Assembly (NCBI RefSeq): GCF_030246945.1
Contig: NZ_CP126742.1
Coordinates: 2,666,001 to 2,730,000, forward strand
DNA length: 64,000 nucleotides
DNA from: Microbacterium sp. zg-Y1090
Lineage (GTDB): Bacteria; Actinomycetota; Actinomycetes; Actinomycetales; Microbacteriaceae
Reading direction: 5' to 3'
In this document: positions 1-7,431 of the stretch, piece by piece
Position numbering within the stretch: position 1 is the stretch's first letter
Layout: each line of letters opens with the position of its first letter
Notes under the pieces: model-generated
Seen by the model: the letters and a program-made list of their open reading frames with translations, nothing else
The model's database searches: none
Told to the model about the DNA's origin: nothing
Translations under genes and position numbers: made by a program

Positions 1-2753
1 AAGACGTGGCGGTCGTGGTTGCTCGAGTTGCCCGACTGGGTGTCGGCGAAGCCGAAGAGCTTGCCACCCTCCGACGTCGTGGTCTTGAACCATGTCTCGA
101 CGCTGTACACCGTAGGGGCGGGCCCGCTCGCGGTCGTGTAGGCGTTGCCGCCGTTCGTGTTCGAGCACCCCATCTCCCACCACTGACAGGTGCGCTTGTT
201 GAAGGAGATGCCCCGGGTCGATTCTCCGAGGGCACCGGCAGCGCCACGCGTGTAGTCACCGGCAAGTGCCCCCGGGTTCTCCTGCACGCCCGAGTCGACG
301 ACCGTCGCACCCGATGTTTCGTCGAACCTCCAGTAGAAGTCGGGATCGGACTTGTAGATGAGTGATCCGTAGGCGTCACGGGGTTCGGCGGGCAGGTCGA
401 GTACGCCACCGGCGGCCTCGAAGTGGCCGCGGATCTGCGTGGTCGACAGGGGCGCCGCGTAGATCGCGACGTCGTCGATCAGCCCGTTGAAGTTGTCGGA
501 GCTCGGACGGTTCGTCCACCCGTTGAGGTTGTCACCGCCGACGCGCCAGTAGCCCTGGTAGTCCTGCCCACCGGTGACGTCGGCACGCTGCGCGACCCGC
601 TTGCCGTCGACGAACAGCTTCATGCCGTCGGAGCCGAGCGAGGCCACCACATGGTGCCACCGGCCGTCGTTGTACGACGCCGTGCTGTTGACGGTGCGCA
701 CACCCCCGGGGTGGGCACCGAACCAGAGGCGGCCGGCGTCGTCCATGTAGACCTGCCGGTCGTAGCTGCTCGACAGCCCGGTGTTCGCATTGCCGAAGCC
801 GACGATCTTGCCGCCACGGGTGCTGGTGGTCTTGATCCACGTCTCGATGGTGAAGCTGTTCGGTCCCGTGGCGCTCTGGGCGGCACCGCCGAACCCGTTG
901 ACGAACGCCGTGGCGGTGTTGGCGTCACCTTCGATCGCTCCCGCAGCACTGCGGGTGTACTCGCCGCTCAGAGCGAGGTCGTTGGTGCCACTCCAGTCGA
1001 AGGCCGTCGCGCCGGCCGCCTCGTTCAGACGCCAGTAGTTGAGAGCGTCGTCACCGAGCACAGCGTCGACGTACGCAGACGGCGCTTCGTTGGAGACGGT
1101 GACACTGACCCACGGCGACTTGACGACGTTGCCGCTCGGATCGGTGACGGTCACCCGGTAGCGGTGGCTGGCACCCGGCTGCAGCCCGGCGTCGCTCACC
1201 ACCTCGCCGGTCGGCTGCCAGAAGGTCGCGGCGATGGTCTTCTCGCTGATGGGTGCCGACGTCTCGTTGTCGCGGTAGACGCGGTAGGTCAGCGACAGGT
1301 CGTCGCGGTCCCAGTTCGTCTGATAGCGCAGACGAACCTTGCCGGACTCGTAGGAGGTCACCGACGGCGTCCAGCTCTCACCGGACAGGCGCGGGCCCTG
1401 CTTGTTCGGCGCGAGCGACCGCACCGCGAAGCGCACGAGGCCCTGCTGCCGGGTGCCGTTGACGCTGGGGAACTCTCCGCCGTAGATGACGTAGTCGTCG
1501 TTTCCGGTGACCGTCCAGACCGCCTGGTTCTGCCCGGTGAACGTTCCGGGAGGCGTCAGCGGGTACCAGTTGAGGATCTCGGGCCGCGGCGTGCCCGGGT
1601 GGTCGGGGTAGCCGTAGATGTCGGGCGTGTTGACGCCCCGCGCGTCGGTCGTCCAGGCGGTGGCGTGGTTGAAGCTCCACGGGTTGGTCTGCGGAAAGCC
1701 CCCGCTGTTGCCGCAGTAGTGCTTGTGGCTGGCTGAGTAGGCGATGTCGCGCACGATCGCGATGTCGTAGGTGTCGCCGTGGCAGTCCTCGATCCAGGCA
1801 AGCGAGCCGTCGGCCCAGTTGCCGGCGAAGGAGCCCTCGAGCGTGCCGGCGCTGCCGTAGTGCCACCCGACGCCATAGAACTTGGTGCCGTCGGTGGCCA
1901 GCGACATGATGCCGGAGCCCTCACCGGCGTTGCGGATGCGCGTGTTCACTCCGAGAGGAAGTCCCGCGCCGGTCGCACCATCGGCGCGGAAGATACCGAA
2001 GCCGGGATTGCCTGACCCGCCGACCGAGCGGAAATTGCCGGAGAAGACCACCTGCGAACCGGTGGCGTCGGCCACGATGCTCTGCACCTGGCCCTCGTCC
2101 ACCGGCACCGAGAACGGCAGCACGGCGGTGCCCGCGGCATTCAGCTTGGCCACGCGGTTGCGCGGCTGCGATCCGACCGCGGTGAAGTAGCCGGCCACGT
2201 ACACGCCGTCGGCGGTCGGGTACACGGCCTTGCCGATGTTGTTCAGGCTGAGCGTGTTGGCCGTCAGATTGCCGCTGGGCAGGTCGAGCACGGCGAAGCG
2301 CGAACGTGCCTGCCCGTTCACCTGCGAGAACGACCCGGTGACGTAGAGCTTCTTGCCGTCGGGCGACGCGGCGAGCTCGTTGACACGGTTGTTGAAGGTC
2401 GGCGCGAACGAGGCGATCAGCTGCCCCGTCGTCAGGTCGTAGGCGACGATGTTGGTGCGCTTGGTGAGGTTCTGCCCCACCGCGGCGCCCGCCGGTCGCA
2501 CGTTCTCGAACTGGCCCGCCGCGTACACCGTGTTGCCGACGATCGTCTGCGTCCACACCACGCCGTTGTCGATCTGCAGCGTCGGCAGGGCGTCAGCCGA
2601 CACCGTCTCGGGCAGAGGTGGCACCGCTGCGGCGGTCGGTGGCGGCACCTCCTCCGCCAGCGCCGTGGACGGCACGGCCAGAAGGCCGGCGATGACGACG
2701 GCTCCAGTGATTACGGACGCAAGGACACGACGGCCCCGAGTGTGCAGCGACAC
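1..2753 (-). CDS. Secreted beta-propeller/LamG surface protein (3' end outside window)
   Basis: About 917 codons are visible; the C-terminus lies beyond the left edge. The GTG start at 2753 has GGGGGAAG five bases upstream, and residues 1-33 form a signal peptide (hydrophobic VITGAVVIAGLLAV, likely cleavage after ALA). Residues ~55-430 repeat blades with an SPDG..LYV.GSF core, as in delta-60/Kelch-like beta-propellers. Residues ~480-560 look like a fibronectin-III domain. From ~575 a LamG/concanavalin-like fold follows (LNEAAGATAFDWSG, TIETWIKTT, LIDDVAIYAAP), and a second copy begins near 775 (FDETSGATVVDSG). Such proteins are secreted and bind or display on glycans; no catalytic motif is visible. 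It lies downstream of a membrane-anchored protein and a glycosyltransferase cluster, which suggests a cell-envelope role. Domain names are by motif memory, not a search. Confidence 0.85.
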   Translation of the reverse strand, partial: MSLHTRGRRVLASVITGAVVIAGLLAVPSTALAEEVPPPTAAAVPPLPETVSADALPTLQIDNGVVWTQTIVGNTVYAAGQFENVRPAGAAVGQNLTKRTNIVAYDLTTGQLIASFAPTFNNRVNELAASPDGKKLYVTGSFSQVNGQARSRFAVLDLPSGNLTANTLSLNNIGKAVYPTADGVYVAGYFTAVGSQPRNRVAKLNAAGTAVLPFSVPVDEGQVQSIVADATGSQVVFSGNFRSVGGSGNPGFGIFRADGATGAGLPLGVNTRIRNAGEGSGIMSLATDGTKFYGVGWHYGSAGTLEGSFAGNWADGSLAWIEDCHGDTYDIAIVRDIAYSASHKHYCGNSGGFPQTNPWSFNHATAWTTDARGVNTPDIYGYPDHPGTPRPEILNWYPLTPPGTFTGQNQAVWTVTGNDDYVIYGGEFPSVNGTRQQGLVRFAVRSLAPNKQGPRLSGESWTPSVTSYESGKVRLRYQTNWDRDDLSLTYRVYRDNETSAPISEKTIAATFWQPTGEVVSDAGLQPGASHRYRVTVTDPSGNVVKSPWVSVTVSNEAPSAYVDAVLGDDALNYWRLNEAAGATAFDWSGTNDLALSGEYTRSAAGAIEGDANTATAFVNGFGGAAQSATGPNSFTIETWIKTTSTRGGKIVGFGNANTGLSSSYDRQVYMDDAGRLWFGAHPGGVRTVNSTASYNDGRWHHVVASLGSDGMKLFVDGKRVAQRADVTGGQDYQGYWRVGGDNLNGWTNRPSSDNFNGLIDDVAIYAAPLSTTQIRGHFEAAGGVLDLPAEPRDAYGSLIYKSDPDFYWRFDETSGATVVDSGVQENPGALAGDYTRGAAGALGESTRGISFNKRTCQWWEMGCSNTNGGNAYTTASGPAPTVYSVETWFKTTTSEGGKLFGFADTQSGNSSNHDRHV

Positions 2754-2860
2754 AGCGACTTCCCCCAAGTAAGCGCCGATTCCGCTTCTTCCCCAAGAAG
2801 CCGACGCGATTGACCCACCCCCAGTGGGATCGGGCACAGCATATGGGCCGGATCGGCCCG

Positions 2861-2874
2861 CCCGCAAGAGCGGG
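2861..2874 (-). terminator. Short hairpin after the membrane-anchored protein gene
   Basis: Five-base-pair stem (CCCGC/GCGGG) with a four-base loop directly downstream of the stop codon at 2877. There is no T-run, so it is at best a weak terminator. Confidence 0.3.
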
Positions 2875-2876
2875 TT

Positions 2877-3557
2877 TCAGCTCAGTGAGCCTTCGAAGGC
2901 CACGATGGGCTCGGTCACGACGAGGTCGACCTCCACACGCACGCGCCCGCGCTGGTCTTCGGGTACTTCGAAGACGAACGTTCCCGAGGCCTTCTCCCCC
3001 GGTGCGACCGACCGCGGGAAGGGCGACCCCTCCGGCAACGACACCGGGCTCGCCTGCAGCAGGTCGTCGCCGTAGTAGACCGTGACGACGGTCGTCGTCA
3101 GGTCGATCGCGGCGTCGGTGTCGTTCGCGATCTCCGCGGTCACGCGCAGCGCGGGCCCACTGATCTCGCCGGGCAGCTTCGCCTCGCCCGTGACGGACTC
3201 GATCCCTGTGACCGAGGCGGTGACGCCGTCGGTGACGACCGCCGTCTCGTCGAAGGCGACCGGCTCGGCCGGGCCGCGGTCGGGTGCGGCACCGTCCGCG
3301 CCGTCCCCCGGCGTGGCATCGGGGGTCGCGGCCTGCGGCGTCGCGGCATCCGGTGTCGCCGAATCCGGTGCCGGCGTGGTCGTCGGCGTGGACGCCGCGG
3401 GCTGCGCCGTGTCATCGGTCCCCGAGTTCACGGCGACGGCGATGCCGACCACGGCACCCACGACGATCACCGCCAGCGCCGCCCACAGCCAGCCTCGCCG
3501 ATTCGGCGCCGCGCGCTGCGCGCCGTCGTCCGCCGTCGTCTCACGGTCCCCATTCAT
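2877..3557 (-). CDS. Membrane-anchored protein with extracellular Ig-like domain
   Basis: 226 residues. The ATG at 3557 is preceded by GGGGGAGA and fits the start of the hydrophilic N-terminus. Residues ~1-22 are cytoplasmic and polar, ~23-42 form one membrane segment (WLWAALAVIVVGAVVGIAVAV), and ~45-95 are a Thr/Pro/Ala/Asp linker with short TPDAATPQ-type repeats. The C-terminal ~125 residues form a beta-rich domain with a late GEKASGTFVFEVPE stretch, reminiscent of DUF4352-type extracellular domains. The function is unknown. It lies between the glycosyltransferase cluster and the large LamG protein, all on the same strand. Confidence 0.75.
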   Translation of the reverse strand: MNGDRETTADDGAQRAAPNRRGWLWAALAVIVVGAVVGIAVAVNSGTDDTAQPAASTPTTTPAPDSATPDAATPQAATPDATPGDGADGAAPDRGPAEPVAFDETAVVTDGVTASVTGIESVTGEAKLPGEISGPALRVTAEIANDTDAAIDLTTTVVTVYYGDDLLQASPVSLPEGSPFPRSVAPGEKASGTFVFEVPEDQRGRVRVEVDLVVTEPIVAFEGSLS

Positions 3558-3604
3558 CGCCGTCTCCCCCCGGTTACGCGATACCCCGCCATGACTGTAC
3601 TCCG

Positions 3605-4534
3605 TCAGCGACCCGGCACGTGCCCGGCCGCGATCCGCCGGCCGTCTCGGATGCCGCGCACGGCTGCCCGCCAGGGGGCCGCCGACTGCACCAGCTGCCG
3701 CCGGCCGCCCCGCAGCAGGATCTCCTTCGCCGACGACAGCATGCCCGAGCGCCACCGGCGCACGCCGGCGTCGTCGAGGTGCTTGGCCGCGAACAGCATG
3801 CGGTTGCGGATGTTGTAGTAGTAGTACAGCTCGGACTTGGCGTGACCGCGGCGGCTTCTGTCGGTCTGCGTGCCGCCTTCGTCATGCACCGCGACGGCGT
3901 CGTCGACGACGACCAACTCGCCGCCGGCCCGCTGCGCCCGGCGCGAGAAGTCGACGTCTTCCCAGTACAGGAAGTAGCTCTCGTCGAAGCCTCCGGCGGC
4001 ATCCCACAGCTCCACGGGAACCCACAGGCAGGCGCCGGTCAGCCACTCCCACCGGTCGTCGCCCGGGTGGACCGGCCGCTTCGCGCGACCACGGGTCACA
4101 CCGTCGGAGAGATACACGTCGGCTCCGGCGAACCAGGTCGCGCCCGTGCTGGTGACGATGCGCGGCGCGCAGAGCGCCCGGTGGGCGGGGTCGCGCGCAC
4201 GCAGCCGTGCGACGCAGCCCTCGCGCAGCACCGCGTCGGGGTTCAGCAGCACCAGATCCTGCGCCCCGTGCTCCCGCGCACGGGCGACTCCCGCGTTGAC
4301 CCCGCCGCCGAACCCCAGGTTGGTGTCGGGTTCCACCAGCTGCCAGGCATGGTCGGCGGCGAGCCGACGCACCCTCTCGCGTTCCGCAGACGTCGAGACG
4401 TTGTCGACGACGACCACGATGTCGGCTGCGGCGGCGCGCTGCGAGGTGACGAGGTTCTGCGCCAGCAGGTCGCTGGAGCCGTAGTTCACCACGACGATCG
4501 CCAGCGGCCGCGGTGCCGCGGACTCAGCCGACAT
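3605..4534 (-). CDS. Family-2 glycosyltransferase (rhamnosyltransferase-like)
   Basis: 309 residues, cytosolic or membrane-associated, expected to transfer a sugar from a nucleotide-sugar donor onto a surface glycan. The GT-A fold is shown by IVVVNYGSSDLL near residue 14, VVVVDNVS, the donor-site LVLLNPDAVL near 97, and the acceptor-side GGFDESYFLYWEDVDFSRRA near 193. This layout is typical of WbbL-like rhamnosyltransferases, although the actual sugar cannot be read from sequence. The ATG at 4534 overlaps the end of the CDP-alcohol phosphotransferase gene by 11 bases, so the two are co-translated. It is the last gene of a four-gene coupled run. Confidence 0.85.
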   Translation of the reverse strand: MSAESAAPRPLAIVVVNYGSSDLLAQNLVTSQRAAAADIVVVVDNVSTSAERERVRRLAADHAWQLVEPDTNLGFGGGVNAGVARAREHGAQDLVLLNPDAVLREGCVARLRARDPAHRALCAPRIVTSTGATWFAGADVYLSDGVTRGRAKRPVHPGDDRWEWLTGACLWVPVELWDAAGGFDESYFLYWEDVDFSRRAQRAGGELVVVDDAVAVHDEGGTQTDRSRRGHAKSELYYYYNIRNRMLFAAKHLDDAGVRRWRSGMLSSAKEILLRGGRRQLVQSAAPWRAAVRGIRDGRRIAAGHVPGR

Positions 4535-5261
4535 CGCGCATCTCGCGGAACCACTTGACCGCCGCGGCGACCAGGAACAGGGCGTTGGCGGCGAACAGCA
4601 GACCGTACGCGACGAGGAACACCGGCGGCGCGCCCCACAGCACGAACACCAGGCAGACCATGCCGAAGTCGGTCGGCAGCAGCATCATCGAGCGCGCGAA
4701 GGTGCCGCCGCCGCGCGAGTGCGTGGACGGCACGCCGCGGGCACCCTTGAGCAGGTCGTTGAGCAGCATGCCGAAGAACGTCGTGGTGGCGACGGCCGAG
4801 AATCCGAGCGGGATGAGCAGGGATGCCGCCGGCAGCTCGGGCGCGAACCGGTAGAGGCCGATGGCCACCGCCAGATGCAGCGAGGAGATCTTCAGCGCGT
4901 CGACGAAGTGGTCGAGCCACTCCCCGGCGATGCTGCCACCGCCGCGCAACCGGGCGACCTGCCCGTCGGCGGAGTCCCATGCGTACCCGAGCACGAGCAG
5001 TGCGGCGACGACGAGACCGAGCCACCAGCTGACCGGTGCGAGGGCGAGCAGCGCGATCGCGGCGAAGGTGTGCACGGCGCTCACGGCGGTGACCTGGTTG
5101 GGCGTCAGGCCCAGACCGTACGCCACCGCGGCGAGCACACGACCGAGCTTGCGGTTGACGTACACGGAGTACGCGGGTGCTCCCCGGGCATGGCCTTTCT
5201 GCGCCGAGCGCAGTCGGGTGAGCGTCGCCGCGAATGAGCGATCGGTCAGTTCCGTGGTCAC
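4524..5261 (-). CDS. CDP-alcohol phosphatidyltransferase family protein
   Basis: 245 residues, integral membrane. The family signature D-x2-D-G-x2-A-R-x8-G-x3-D-x3-D is complete (DSADGQVARL followed by GEWLDHFVDA near residues 90-115), so the metal-binding catalytic aspartates are all present. About six hydrophobic segments surround it. Enzymes of this family move a phospho-alcohol from a CDP-activated donor to an acceptor. Because it is embedded between glycosyltransferase genes, an envelope glycopolymer or glycolipid (inositol- or glycerol-phosphate type) is more likely than bulk phospholipid; this is inference. The GTG at 5261 overlaps the preceding stop (GTGA) and follows AGGAGGAGAT, which decides the start. 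Confidence 0.87.
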   Translation of the reverse strand: MTTELTDRSFAATLTRLRSAQKGHARGAPAYSVYVNRKLGRVLAAVAYGLGLTPNQVTAVSAVHTFAAIALLALAPVSWWLGLVVAALLVLGYAWDSADGQVARLRGGGSIAGEWLDHFVDALKISSLHLAVAIGLYRFAPELPAASLLIPLGFSAVATTTFFGMLLNDLLKGARGVPSTHSRGGGTFARSMMLLPTDFGMVCLVFVLWGAPPVFLVAYGLLFAANALFLVAAAVKWFREMRDVG

Positions 5262-6271
5262 GTCATCTCCTCCTGGCGCTGCCGCGCGGCGGTTGCCGCA
5301 CGTGCGCCGTAATACGCATGATCCCGGCCGGCCAGACCGTCGATCCCTCCCAGACCGCGCGCCAGGTCGCGACGCCCGACCGCATCCGCGCCCTGGGACC
5401 GACTGACCGTCGCCGCGGCGATCCTGATCGTTCCGGATCCCATTCGCGCCAGCGCGGCGGCGAGCGCACGCGCCCGAACACCGACCCTGCGCCCGCGCGA
5501 GTCCTCGGCGAGCGCCAGGGACACTCGTACGCCTGCTGCCGCCATGCCGCGGGTGCGGTGCAGGGCGTGCTGACGACTCTGACGGTGGGCGGGCAGATGG
5601 TCCAGCACCCCGGCGTCCCTGCACCAGACCATGCGCGCACCCCTCGCGCGCAGTTGCGACGTGAAGAGACTGTCCTCCCCGCCACTGCGACCGAAGCGCT
5701 CATCGAACCGCACCCGAGACTGCCTGACGAAGCTCATGTCGAGCAGCAGGTTGTTCGACGCCGCCGCGCTGATGGCGTCGCCGGTCTGCAGGTGAGTGCG
5801 ATGTGCACGCGCGAAGAACCCGCCCGCGACGACCCAAGGGTCCAGCACGCCGTCGACCACAGTGCGCACGGGTCCTGCGACCACATCGGCATCGTGGTCA
5901 CGTCGCGTGCGCAGCAGAGCGGCGAGCCACCCCGGGTCGGCCGGCGTCTCGTCGTCATCGATGAACACGACGACGTCGCAGTCGCGTGCCTCGTCGAGCG
6001 CCCTGTTGCGCACGGCTGCGACGCCGGGCGTGGCCTCGCGCAGGTATCGCAGCGGCAACTCGGTGCGCACGATGACATCGGCGGCACTGCCCGCCGGGTC
6101 GTTGTCGACCACGACGACCGACACCTCGCGGCACAGCGCTTCGTCGATCGCGGTCGCCGTCACAGCAGGCAAGGACGCCAGCAGCCGCGCCAGATCTTCG
6201 GGACGCCGGTAGGTCGGAATGCAGATGGCCACCGAGCCGGCGGGCCTAGGGACTTCGTGAGAGGACGTCAT
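5258..6271 (-). CDS. Family-2 glycosyltransferase
   Basis: About 337 residues. GT-A motifs are present: ICIPTYRRPEDLARLL near the N-terminus, VVVVDNDPAG, and a VVFIDDDETP aspartate cluster that would coordinate metal and nucleotide sugar. A RSGGEDSLFTSQL segment matches the acceptor/base region. The C-terminal ~90 residues are Arg/Ala-rich and less conserved. The ATG at 6271 overlaps the upstream stop by four bases (ATGA), and the stop overlaps the next gene, so translation is coupled on both sides. An upstream in-frame ATG at 6307 is possible but would overlap the previous gene more. Donor and acceptor are unknown. Confidence 0.83.
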   Translation of the reverse strand: MTSSHEVPRPAGSVAICIPTYRRPEDLARLLASLPAVTATAIDEALCREVSVVVVDNDPAGSAADVIVRTELPLRYLREATPGVAAVRNRALDEARDCDVVVFIDDDETPADPGWLAALLRTRRDHDADVVAGPVRTVVDGVLDPWVVAGGFFARAHRTHLQTGDAISAAASNNLLLDMSFVRQSRVRFDERFGRSGGEDSLFTSQLRARGARMVWCRDAGVLDHLPAHRQSRQHALHRTRGMAAAGVRVSLALAEDSRGRRVGVRARALAAALARMGSGTIRIAAATVSRSQGADAVGRRDLARGLGGIDGLAGRDHAYYGARAATAARQRQEEMT

Positions 6272-7233
6272 CTTCCTGTCGCCACCCGGATCTTCATCAG
6301 CACCCATCTCGGGTGAAGGGCCGTCGCTGCGGTGATGTTCACCACGAACGAGGCGAGGCGCCGGTCGAGCCACGCGAGCCCGGCCAGGCGGTAGTGCAGA
6401 GCTCCTCGGTCCTTGCGATACCAGCGCCAGCGCGTGCGCCGGTCGGGTGCGTTGTTCTCGCTCCAGGTGGCGAAGTCATCGACGTCAGCCCGGGCGAGCT
6501 GCTGACGGTTGCGGTAGACGATGTAGCGCGTCATCATCCGCTGCTCGGATATGTGGGCGAACGAACTGGATGAATTGTGGATGCGGTAGAGCACGTGCGG
6601 TTCGGTGATCGTGCGCACCTCCCAGCCGGCGTCGTAGACGAGCCGGTTGATGATCTCGAGGTCCTGGGCGTAATCGAACGTCGGGTCGTAGAGCCCGGCC
6701 GCCACGACGGCATCGCGCCGATAGGTGATCGCGGGGTGCGGCACCAGAATCTCGCGCCCCGCCGCACGCATCCGAGCGAATTCCTCCCGATTCTTGGGCC
6801 CGGCCGAGACGCGGCCGGCGATGCGGCCGCTCATGCCGAGGTATCGCCCTTCGCTGGACACCGCACCCAGCGCGGCATCCTCACGCAGTTCGTGCACTTG
6901 CGCGGCGAACCTTCCCGGCAGGACGAGGTCGTCATGCTCTGCGACTGCGATGTACTCGGGGCACCCGGGGTGGGTGATGCCGGCGTTCAGCGCACGGGAG
7001 ACCCCCTGCGGTTCGTCGTGCCGCAACACCGTGATGCGCGTGTCGCGCTCGGCGGCCTGCTGCACGAGCCGCTCGCTTCCGTCGGTCGACCCGTCGTCGA
7101 CGACCACCACCTCGCCGTCGTCCGGCAGGTCCGCCAGCACGCTGCGCAGCGCTTCCGCGAAGAACGCGGCGGCGTTGTGGACCGGCATGACGACGCGCAG
7201 CGAAACGCCGCCCAGACCGCTCTCATCAGGCAT
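6268..7233 (-). CDS. Family-2 glycosyltransferase, first gene of the glycan operon
   Basis: 321 residues. The N-terminal Rossmann-like GT-A half shows VVMPVHNAAAFFAEALRS, VVVVDDGSTDGSE and, near residue 90, the acidic AVAEHDDLVLPGRF donor site. LYDPTFDYAQDLEIINRLV fits the acceptor-side aspartates. The C-terminal tail is basic and aromatic, without clear membrane segments. The ATG at 7233 follows GAGGGGGACAC. It is the promoter-proximal gene of the minus-strand run with another GT2, a CDP-alcohol phosphotransferase and a third GT2, and it diverges from the two-domain glycosyltransferase. It probably acts at the inner face of the membrane in surface glycan assembly. Confidence 0.85.
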   Translation of the reverse strand: MPDESGLGGVSLRVVMPVHNAAAFFAEALRSVLADLPDDGEVVVVDDGSTDGSERLVQQAAERDTRITVLRHDEPQGVSRALNAGITHPGCPEYIAVAEHDDLVLPGRFAAQVHELREDAALGAVSSEGRYLGMSGRIAGRVSAGPKNREEFARMRAAGREILVPHPAITYRRDAVVAAGLYDPTFDYAQDLEIINRLVYDAGWEVRTITEPHVLYRIHNSSSSFAHISEQRMMTRYIVYRNRQQLARADVDDFATWSENNAPDRRTRWRWYRKDRGALHYRLAGLAWLDRRLASFVVNITAATALHPRWVLMKIRVATGR

Positions 7234-7431
7234 GTGTCCCCCTCACACGAAGCCCTTGCGCAGCGACGATTCCCCTTCGTCGCTGCATCCCCTGCAGGCC
7301 AGTATGCCCCGTCGCGGCAAGATCTGCCCCTAGTATGCGTGTGGGGGATGCGGCATCACGGGGAGATGCCGCACGATTTCACCACGACGGGGGTACGTGT
7401 GGATTTCGCGACGGCTGTGGGGGCCGAAAGC

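Noticed and set aside
423..1736. Long plus-strand reading frame opposite the LamG gene
   Set aside because: It is the antisense shadow of the minus-strand surface protein, whose frame shows a signal peptide and LamG repeats.
6577..7431. Upstream extension of the two-domain glycosyltransferase
   Set aside because: The extension runs antisense to the GT2 gene and lacks any domain; downstream starts have ribosome binding sites.
7234..7431. Divergent promoter pair between the GT2 operon and the fused glycosyltransferase
   Set aside because: TAGTAT (7,331) and CATACT-like -10 boxes exist, but neither has a credible -35 box at the right distance.
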